Below are positions 1 through 4,755 of a stretch of 5,502 bases of DNA, piece by piece. Each line of letters opens with the position of its first letter. Positions within the stretch are counted from its first letter, which is position 1. The DNA is from Thermoanaerobaculia bacterium. Lineage in GTDB: Bacteria; Acidobacteriota; Thermoanaerobaculia; Gp7-AA8. The position numbers and the translations under genes are program-made. The DNA lies in assembly GCA_023700825.1 (NCBI GenBank), contig JAMPYE010000325.1:1-5502 (forward strand). Reading direction: 5' to 3'. Below the pieces are notes generated by a model. That model saw nothing but the letters and a program-made list of their open reading frames with translations, ran no database searches and had not been told where the DNA came from.

Positions 1-36
1 ATCGGCACGGCCGCGCATCTGGTATCGTCTCACCAT
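1..36 (-). CDS. Partial N-terminus of a probable TetR/AcrR-type regulator (runs off the left edge)
   Basis: An ATG at 36-34 opens a minus-strand frame that stays open to the window edge and encodes MVRRYQMRGRAD. TetR/AcrR-family regulators of one common subgroup begin in this style: a short basic stretch with Tyr, then M-x-x-RA-D/E, just before the 'TRxRIxxAA' first helix of the DNA-binding domain. The helix itself would lie outside the window, so the call rests on 12 residues and position. The gene starts directly beside an AT-rich patch with an inverted repeat, which is where an autoregulated TetR-type gene would keep its operator. There is no strong Shine-Dalgarno sequence; AAGAAG lies about 10 bases upstream. 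GTG at 33 or ATG at 18 are alternative starts. It could also be an unrelated gene or a chance frame. Confidence 0.35.
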   Translation of the reverse strand, partial: MVRRYQMRGRAD

Positions 37-70
37 ATTTAATTGACTTCTTGTTCAATCAATATTGGTC
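37..70 (-). promoter_or_regulatory. AT-rich putative promoter/operator with inverted repeat
   Basis: This is one of the few AT-rich patches in a GC-rich window. Positions 42-59 hold ATTGA and TCAAT arms separated by 8 bases, and 60-67 is the 8-bp palindrome CAATATTG. Both sit immediately upstream of the probable TetR-like start at 36. On the minus strand TTGATT (66-61) and an AT-rich TAAATA-like element near 42-37 could serve as weak -35 and -10 boxes, but their spacing is shorter than ideal and the -10 would fall almost on the start codon. The inverted repeat has the half-site geometry expected of a dimeric repressor. Promoter and operator functions are inferred. Confidence 0.3.
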
Positions 71-285
71 CGGCAAGCAGCGTTGTCAAGTGGCGGGTGC
101 GACACGCCCCTCGAAGCGCGAACGAAGATCGACGAACGGCGCCTCCGCAGCGGGGCCCGGGTTCTGCACCTTTCCTGGTCTGGCATTCGCGGCGCCAGGT
201 CCCCGGTTCAGGAAGACCGATCTCCGCGCGCAAGCCCGGGCGGGCCGCATCGCCGAGCCGGTGAGGATGAGCCGTGCTGCCGCGT

Positions 286-765
286 TCAACCCCGCATCAG
301 CTTCTTGATCAGTTGAATCTGGCCCGCGTGGTAGAGGTCGTGCGCCGCGATGCCGGTGATGAGTACCCGGTTCGTCCACTTCGATCCCGGGCTCACCCGC
401 CCGAGCTCGCGCGGGTCGAACGCCGCAACCGCGGCGCGCAGCGCTTCGTGGTACTCGACGAGCAGCGCCACGTCCTTCTTCCAGAGCGCCGCATCGGACC
501 CTGACTTCCGCGCGAACCAGTTCGAGCCCCTGTACGCGAAGCTTCCCTTCTCGGCTCCGGTCAGCCTTCGGAGCGCCGCGTACTTCCAGTAGGTCACGTG
601 CACGACGAGCTCGTGAATGTTGTGCCGTCGCGCCGCCGGCCTCCAGACCGCATCCTGCGCGCTCACGCGACGCACCGAACCGCGCAGGTTCTGCCCGTGC
701 CACGACTCGCCGTCCCACGCCTGGTCGAGCACGCCAAGCAGAATCGAAATCTCAGCTCCAGCCAT
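286..765 (-). CDS. DinB-like family protein (putative metal-dependent four-helix-bundle enzyme)
   Basis: A 159-residue protein of the DinB/YfiT-like superfamily (DinB_2 type), whose members are four-helix bundles that bind a divalent metal through three histidines. The fold includes thiol-dependent S-transferases and many damage- or stress-induced proteins of unknown substrate. Residues 48-60 (HNIHELVVHVTYW) give the usual helix-2 histidine, most likely His56. Residues 142-150 (HDLYHAGQI) carry His142 and His146, the family's near-diagnostic C-terminal motif. The length is typical and no signal peptide or membrane segment is seen, so it is probably cytoplasmic. I chose the ATG at 765 because GGAGG lies 6 bases upstream and the protein then begins at the usual place. 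The frame is open to an ATG at 855, but that extension is Arg-rich and unlike the family. It lies 193 bases downstream of the P450 on the same strand, too far to assume an operon. The name does not imply E. coli DinB polymerase IV. The substrate cannot be predicted. Confidence 0.85.
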   Translation of the reverse strand: MAGAEISILLGVLDQAWDGESWHGQNLRGSVRRVSAQDAVWRPAARRHNIHELVVHVTYWKYAALRRLTGAEKGSFAYRGSNWFARKSGSDAALWKKDVALLVEYHEALRAAVAAFDPRELGRVSPGSKWTNRVLITGIAAHDLYHAGQIQLIKKLMRG

Positions 766-958
766 TCGAATCCTCCGTTCGCCTCGAGATCGTTCACCTC
801 TCCTGACGAGAGAACACGCCGCTCGTCGCGGGCGTTCGGCCGGCACGAAACTCACGTCCGCTTCGCGGCGGGATCGGGTCGTCGGCGCAGACTCCTCGCT
901 CGCTGCGCTCGCGTCGCAACGGCCTCCTGCGGCATGCGCAATCTGCCGGCGACACCCG
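766..958. other. Intergenic region between P450 and DinB-like gene
   Basis: This 193-base stretch holds no gene I can support. Minus-strand open frames here are Arg-rich out-of-frame or leader extensions. It contains the imperfectly palindromic 13-mer CTCGCTGCGCTCG at 899-911 and a weak inverted repeat (GACGAG 805-810 with CTCGTC 822-827, 11-base loop). Neither is followed by a T-tract, so I do not call a terminator for the P450. The GGAGG ribosome-binding site of the DinB-like gene lies at 772-776. Confidence 0.6.
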
Positions 959-2707
959 TCACGCCCGATGCCGCAGCGTGACCTGTAGCCCGACCGGGTT
1001 CATCGTGAAGGTGAACTGTTCCTTCACCGACTCGCTCCTGCCTCGGCGCTCGATCGCGAACGCTCCGTAGAGCGTCGCGAGAACGAGCTTCATCTCGAGC
1101 AATGCGAGCGCTCTCCCGGGGCAGAGCCTCGGGCCCGAGCCGAACGGCATGTGCACCGAGGGCTCGTGAGGTCCCGGCGCTCCCGGCAGCCAACGCTCCG
1201 GGCGGAACGCCTTCGGGTCGGCGAAGTTTTCGGCATCGACCACCGCGGGACGGAGAAGGACCGAAACACCCGTCCGCGCGGGGAGCTCGATGTCTCCCAG
1301 CACCGTGTCCTCGTTCGCTTCGAGGATGATCACGGGTGCGACCGGACGGAGTCGCATCGTCTCGTTGGCGACGGCCGCCGCGTAGACGAGCCGGTTGGCC
1401 GTTTCGAAGCTGTCGGGCACCGCGTCATTCCGCATGACCGAGGCGATCTCACGCGTCAGCGCCGACACCGCGTCCGGCGCGTCGCAGAGATGATGCACGG
1501 CCCAGGCGAGCGTGTATGCCGTCGTGTCCTCTCCCGCCACGAGCATCGTCAGCAGGTTCCCGAGAATCACGTCTTCGGCAAACGGCCTTCCCTCCTCATC
1601 GCGCGCGGCAACCATCGCCTCGAGGAAATTCGCCGGGCTTTGAGCGCGGGAAGGATCGGCCACGAACCTGGCCTGCGCCTCCGCCACGAGCGTTCGCATC
1701 CACGCATGCAGCTCCGCGAGAGCCTCGTCGAGGCGCCGGTCGACCGGAAGCCTGACGAGCCGCCACGTAGGGAAGAGCGCGAAGAGCCGGCGGTTGAACG
1801 CCGGGAAGATCTGCTCGAGCTTGCGCTGGATCACGTCGTCGCCCTGTTCGAGCGTGTTGACGTCGTGCCCCAGAGTGAGGATCGTGGTGACGTCGACGGT
1901 GAATCGCTTCAGCGTGTCGACGATGTCGACCTCTTCGCCGGCGTCCGCCGCGCGCGCAAGCCGCGCGCGCAAGTTGCCCGCGACCCTTGCGAGCGTCGGA
2001 TAGAAGTCGCGAAGATGCCGGTGCGAAAGCGCCTCCATCGAGAGCCGCCGCTGCGGCCTCCATGCCGCGCCTTCCGCCGAGAACACGCCTGCGACCTTCA
2101 TCTCCTCGAAGACCGTCTCGACCGCGTGCAGCCGCCGGAAGCGCTCGGGACGGTGGCGAAGCGCCTCGTCGACGAGGTCGGGATCGGTGACGGCGACGAG
2201 CGTGTTAGGCCCGAGACGATAGCGATAGACCGGGCCGTATTCCGCGGCCCAGCCCTCGAGGATCTCGTGCAGCCGCGGGATGTCGAGCTGAAAGGCGTTG
2301 CCGAAAAACGGCAATCCCGCAGGTCCGGGCAACGCATCGATGCGACGACGCGCGGGCGACGGCTGCACTTTCAAATCCGCGCCCGGGAGGTCGACGACGA
2401 TCTCGCCGTCGACCTCGGTCGCGGGATATCCGACGAGGCATCCGGGGCCGTCGAGCCGCTTTCCGTCGGACGCGTCGAATCGCCATCGATGATTGCGACA
2501 GACGAGCGTCCCGCCATCGAGTTCACCCTCGCCCAGCAGCGCGCCGCGATGCGGGCAGTGGCCCTGGAATGCTCGAAGCCCGGCCGCCGTGCGGACGACC
2601 ACCAGATCGTGTCCGTTCGCGGACACGACGTGAGGCCCGTCGCCCTCGAGCCGCCCGATACGCATCGCGACGGCCGAGGTTCCCCTCGGCGAAGGTGCAG
2701 CAGTCAT
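959..2707 (-). CDS. Rieske [2Fe-2S] domain - cytochrome P450 fusion protein
   Basis: A 582-residue two-domain monooxygenase. Residues about 15-110 form a complete Rieske ferredoxin-like domain: Cys51-Pro-His53, 16 residues, then Cys70-Arg-Asn-His73, which are the two Cys and two His cluster ligands. After a short linker, residues about 125-582 form a full P450. It has the proline-rich hinge LPGPAGLPFFGN (126-137), the C-helix Trp216-x3-Arg220, the I-helix oxygen-activation motif AGEDTT (391-396), the K-helix E449-T-M-R452, FRPERW (501-506), and the heme loop FGSGPRLCPG (522-531) with Cys529 as thiolate ligand. The family inserts one oxygen atom into a substrate using O2 and two electrons. I infer that the Rieske cluster relays electrons to the heme within the chain. 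No flavin/NAD(P)H reductase domain is present, so an external reductase is still required and none is encoded nearby. There is no signal peptide or membrane anchor, so it should be cytosolic and soluble. The substrate is unknown. The hinge and general style resemble CYP102/CYP110/microsomal-like P450s more than the small camphor-type enzymes, suggesting a lipophilic substrate. The start is uncertain: ATG 2707 has no Shine-Dalgarno, and ATG 2665 (Met15) would still keep the whole Rieske domain. Confidence 0.95.
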   Translation of the reverse strand: MTAAPSPRGTSAVAMRIGRLEGDGPHVVSANGHDLVVVRTAAGLRAFQGHCPHRGALLGEGELDGGTLVCRNHRWRFDASDGKRLDGPGCLVGYPATEVDGEIVVDLPGADLKVQPSPARRRIDALPGPAGLPFFGNAFQLDIPRLHEILEGWAAEYGPVYRYRLGPNTLVAVTDPDLVDEALRHRPERFRRLHAVETVFEEMKVAGVFSAEGAAWRPQRRLSMEALSHRHLRDFYPTLARVAGNLRARLARAADAGEEVDIVDTLKRFTVDVTTILTLGHDVNTLEQGDDVIQRKLEQIFPAFNRRLFALFPTWRLVRLPVDRRLDEALAELHAWMRTLVAEAQARFVADPSRAQSPANFLEAMVAARDEEGRPFAEDVILGNLLTMLVAGEDTTAYTLAWAVHHLCDAPDAVSALTREIASVMRNDAVPDSFETANRLVYAAAVANETMRLRPVAPVIILEANEDTVLGDIELPARTGVSVLLRPAVVDAENFADPKAFRPERWLPGAPGPHEPSVHMPFGSGPRLCPGRALALLEMKLVLATLYGAFAIERRGRSESVKEQFTFTMNPVGLQVTLRHRA

Positions 2708-2719
2708 GGCGTGTGCCGC

Positions 2720-2750
2720 ATTCTGCGCCCAACCCGGTCGTTGATGTCAA
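2720..2750 (-). promoter_or_regulatory. Candidate promoter of the Rieske-P450 gene
   Basis: On the minus strand a perfect TTGACA (2750-2745) is followed 19 bases later by CAGAAT (2725-2720), which matches four of six positions of the -10 consensus. The spacer is two bases longer than ideal. The -10 box ends 12 bases before the ATG at 2707, so transcription would start only a few bases upstream of the start codon, giving a leaderless or nearly leaderless mRNA. That fits the missing ribosome-binding site. The -35 also sits in the inverted repeat TTGA-TG-TCAA (2741-2750). This is a sequence match only. Confidence 0.25.
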
Positions 2751-3044
2751 GCGCGATCCCGGGAGGCGAGTGCGTTCAGCTCGCTGCGCTCGAGTGCTTC
2801 GTCCGAAGTCGCAGACAAGCTCAGGCTCTTGCAGCCTGATCGAACGCCGCTACCTCGCACGACCCGAGGCAAGGCAGCGCGGCCCGGGCGGCCACAGCTG
2901 TGCCGAAGGATGATCTCCGCGGCGCTCGTGCTCGTCTGCGAGACGCACGACAAGCGCGCAAGGCAACTGCGCTGACGCGAGGCACGAGCGCGGCAACGCC
3001 TGGGCAAACTGGAGCCGCCTGACGCACGGCACACGCTGCGAACA
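2751..3044. other. Gene-free region between the AlkD-like gene and the Rieske-P450 gene
   Basis: With the promoter candidate, the gap spans 2708-3044 (337 bases). The frames crossing it are Arg/Ala-rich, differ between strands and resemble no family. Two items stand out: a second copy of CTCGCTGCGCTCG at 2780-2792, and a perfect 7-bp hairpin (TCAGGCT 2821-2827, loop CTTGC, AGCCTGA 2833-2839). The hairpin has no T-run on either side, so it is at best a weak or factor-dependent end signal for the AlkD-like transcript. I see no RNA gene. Confidence 0.6.
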
Positions 3045-3722
3045 TCACGGGCAGCGCTTCCGCTTCGATGCCTTCTCGATGTAGCTGACCGCGTCGGGAG
3101 TCTTGCAGCACGTCTCACCTTGATCGACGTCTACCTTGCCGATGCGCCTGGCCGCGCTCATCGCCTGCTCGCGCAGTGCGGGCTTGAAGACCCCGATCGA
3201 GATGAGCGCGCCGTTCATCGCATAACGCGCCCAGTTCGGGGAGCGGTGGATCTCCTTCTCGATCGTCGTCAGCACCCTGGACGCGTCCTCGTCGCTGATC
3301 GAGTCCGGGTCGTCCTTCAGCCGAGCGCCGAGGATTCCGTAGCCCATCTCGCGGACCGACTCGTCGGGCGATTTCATCCACGCACCCATCGTCTTCTCCG
3401 CGATCGGGCTGCGGGCCAGGAGCCCGCTCAGGTAGCAACCGACGAATCGAACCGGCCCGTCCTTGACCAGTCGGTTCGCGTCGGCCCTCGTCAGCTTCTG
3501 CGGGTCGGAGATCAGCAGCGCCAGAATGCGCGCCTCGGCGTGTCCCGTCTTCCAGAGCTCGAGCGCGAGCGCATGGTCGACCTTGATCTTCTTCTGAAGC
3601 TTCGCGATCTCCGACGTCAGAACGCCGAAGACCTTCTCGCCCGACCCATGACGCCGATAGATCGCGGCCGTCTGTGGCTTCCCGAGCTTCTCGAGCGTCG
3701 CCAGAATCTCCCGAGCGTTCAT
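3045..3722 (-). CDS. AlkD-like DNA alkylation repair protein (HEAT-repeat family)
   Basis: A 225-residue all-helical protein of the DNA alkylation repair enzyme family (AlkC/AlkD superfamily). Studied members are glycosylases that excise alkylated purines such as 7-methylguanine and 3-methyladenine using stacked HEAT-like repeats that wrap the duplex. Family-style blocks are FGVLTSEIAKL (32-42), LWKTGHAEARILALLISDP (56-74), a repeat around SPDESVREMGYGIL (118-131), NWARYAMNGALISIGV (163-178), and the C-terminal IGKVDVDQGETCCKTPDAV (194-212) followed by SYIEK and a basic tail. The length is normal and no signal peptide is present, so it should be cytosolic. The start at 3722 is supported by AAGGAG 8 bases upstream. 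I cannot place the catalytic Trp/Asp pair of Bacillus AlkD by eye. This subgroup is divergent, so glycosylase activity is less certain than family membership. It lies 87 bases downstream of the lipoprotein gene on the same strand; co-transcription is possible, but its own ribosome-binding site and the unrelated product suggest no functional link. Confidence 0.85.
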   Translation of the reverse strand: MNAREILATLEKLGKPQTAAIYRRHGSGEKVFGVLTSEIAKLQKKIKVDHALALELWKTGHAEARILALLISDPQKLTRADANRLVKDGPVRFVGCYLSGLLARSPIAEKTMGAWMKSPDESVREMGYGILGARLKDDPDSISDEDASRVLTTIEKEIHRSPNWARYAMNGALISIGVFKPALREQAMSAARRIGKVDVDQGETCCKTPDAVSYIEKASKRKRCP

Positions 3723-3809
3723 CCCCTCGTCTCCTTCAGAATGCTCTGCGAAGCGGAGTCTCCGGGCCGGCGGGCGCTCTCCTGCGCACGAGGGCGCTCG
3801 ATTCCGGCG

Positions 3810-4343
3810 TCATTTGCCGCGTTCCGCCAGCGCTTCGACCCGCCGGTTCTCGCGCGCGCTGGCCTCTGCGACGACCTTCCGCCATTCGTATTTCACCGCC
3901 AGCAGCTCCGCAAGCTCCGCGATGGTCCTCTTCGACGCGATCTCGTCCGCGACGGCGAGCCCGCCTTGCTCGGTGAGATCGAGGTAACCCGGTTTCGCTC
4001 GCACCGTCTCCGCGATCAGGGCCACCGCGTCGGACGGCGTCATGCGTCTCCCTCGCCGGAACGTGATCCCGACCTGGAACGCTTTTGTGCCGGCGAAGTC
4101 GCTCAGCATTCCAGGCGGGTCGATCTCCTTCACCGCTTCCACCACGTACTCGCGGCCGTTCGAGTCGATCACGCGAAGACCGGCATACGTCTCGATCGCC
4201 TGGCGATTCGTCGTCGTCAGCGCCCGCGCGTCCATGTACCCGCGCACCCCGCCGTCCGCGTCCACCGCCACGGCAGGGAACGCGAGGTCGCTCACCTGAG
4301 GGCTTCCGCAGCCTACGAGGAGGAGAAGCAGACTCCAGCGCAT
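3810..4343 (-). CDS. Small predicted lipoprotein of unknown family
   Basis: A 177-residue protein I do not recognise. The N-terminus reads M-R-W-S, five Leu, then V-G-Cys12: a short hydrophobic segment ending in the lipobox L-V-G-C (9-12). This predicts cleavage by signal peptidase II and lipid attachment at Cys12, the only cysteine. The hydrophobic core is short and carries only Arg2 as positive charge, which lowers certainty. The mature part has a probably beta-rich first half (e.g. GLRVIDSNGREYVVEAVKEI, 55-74) and a charged helical second half (about 103-176). No catalytic or repeat motif is visible. The coding case rests on the signal peptide, the amphipathic pattern and an unbroken frame antisense to implausible Arg-rich frames. 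An in-frame TAA four codons upstream makes ATG 4343 the first possible start, but no Shine-Dalgarno precedes it. A weak TACGCT -10-like box ends 11 bases before the ATG. It may anchor in the inner or outer membrane facing the periplasm; its role is unknown. Confidence 0.65.
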   Translation of the reverse strand: MRWSLLLLLVGCGSPQVSDLAFPAVAVDADGGVRGYMDARALTTTNRQAIETYAGLRVIDSNGREYVVEAVKEIDPPGMLSDFAGTKAFQVGITFRRGRRMTPSDAVALIAETVRAKPGYLDLTEQGGLAVADEIASKRTIAELAELLAVKYEWRKVVAEASARENRRVEALAERGK

Positions 4344-4697
4344 GGCCAGAGGTTAGCGTATCCCGGACTCCCGGGGAACGATCGTCGCCGAAGGAGGTGC
4401 GCCGCGATCCTCCTCACCTTCACAACCCGGATCCTCTACAGGGTGCCCCGCTCGTCCAGCCTTTCGCTGGCTCGCTGTTCAGGAACGACCTTCCCGTTTC
4501 AGCTCCGGCCTGAAGAACGAAGCCCTGACACGGCTCCGATCTTCAATATTGAACTGCCGTTCCTTTCCAGACGTGGCCGACGGCGAGAGCTCGACACGAA
4601 ATCCGAATCGCTGAGTGCACAGCGAGGGTCACAGCGCTGCCTGCCACACGATCTTCACCACGATTCTCACTCCGGATCGCAGCGACTCGCTCGCGCC
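4344..4697. other. Gene-free region upstream of the lipoprotein gene
   Basis: This stretch of 354 bases lies between the receptor's terminator and the lipoprotein start and should contain the promoter of the lipoprotein/AlkD unit. The long plus-strand frame crossing it is an antisense frame without family resemblance. I see one AT-rich palindrome (listed separately), a short hairpin CCAGC-CTTTC-GCTGG (4456-4470) without a T-run, and no convincing paired -35/-10 boxes. No tRNA or other structured RNA is recognisable. Confidence 0.6.
4542..4553. repeat. Perfect 12-bp palindrome TTCAATATTGAA (operator-like)
   Basis: TTCAATATTGAA is its own reverse complement and stands in otherwise GC-rich intergenic DNA. 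It lies about 200 bases upstream of the lipoprotein start and a similar distance beyond the receptor stop codon. Its core TCAATATTG recurs at 59-67, in the AT-rich patch at the left of the window. Such a site could bind a dimeric regulator, but it is far from the nearest start codon and no promoter is visible around it. The palindrome is certain; its function is unknown. Confidence 0.45.
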
Positions 4698-4731
4698 AAA
4701 AAAAACCGGGAGAGCCGAAGCTCTCCCGGTT
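4698..4731 (-). terminator. Intrinsic terminator of the TonB-dependent receptor gene
   Basis: Read on the minus strand, AACCGGGAGAGC (4731-4720) pairs perfectly with GCTCTCCCGGTT (4715-4704) around a TTCG tetraloop (4719-4716), closed by a C-G pair: the exceptionally stable C(UUCG)G hairpin. A run of eight T residues (4705-4698) follows, the first two lying in the stem. It starts 24 bases after the receptor stop codon. The plus strand has no T-run after the hairpin, so termination should act in the minus direction only. Confidence 0.94.
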
Positions 4732-4755
4732 CGAACTGCGATTGCGTCTGCTGAA

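Noticed and set aside
71..285. Small open frames on both strands between the left-edge regulator and the DinB-like gene
   Set aside because: They are Arg/Pro/Gly-rich and overlap one another in several frames, with no ribosome-binding site or recognisable motif.
86..718. 210-codon minus-strand frame overlapping the DinB-like gene
   Set aside because: It overlaps the DinB-like gene in another frame and is Arg/Ala-rich, with no domain or ribosome-binding site.
766..855. 30-residue N-terminal extension of the DinB-like protein from an ATG at 855
   Set aside because: The extension is Arg-rich and unlike the family, whereas ATG 765 has GGAGG six bases upstream and gives the usual length.
1151..2839. 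562-codon plus-strand open frame antisense to the Rieske-P450
   Set aside because: It is Arg/Glu/Asp-rich with no family resemblance and is the mirror of a clearly real gene; GC-rich third positions suppress stop codons on the opposite strand.
2821..2839. 7-bp hairpin as a terminator for the AlkD-like gene
   Set aside because: The stem is short and no T-run follows on either strand.
4456..4470. CCAGC/GCTGG hairpin in the region upstream of the lipoprotein gene
   Set aside because: A five-base stem without a T-tract or nearby gene end is expected by chance in GC-rich DNA.
3120..4754. 544-codon plus-strand open frame crossing the AlkD-like gene, the lipoprotein gene and the intergenic region
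   Set aside because: It is antisense to two supported genes, runs through the receptor's terminator and has an Arg-rich composition without motifs; it is expected by chance at this GC content.
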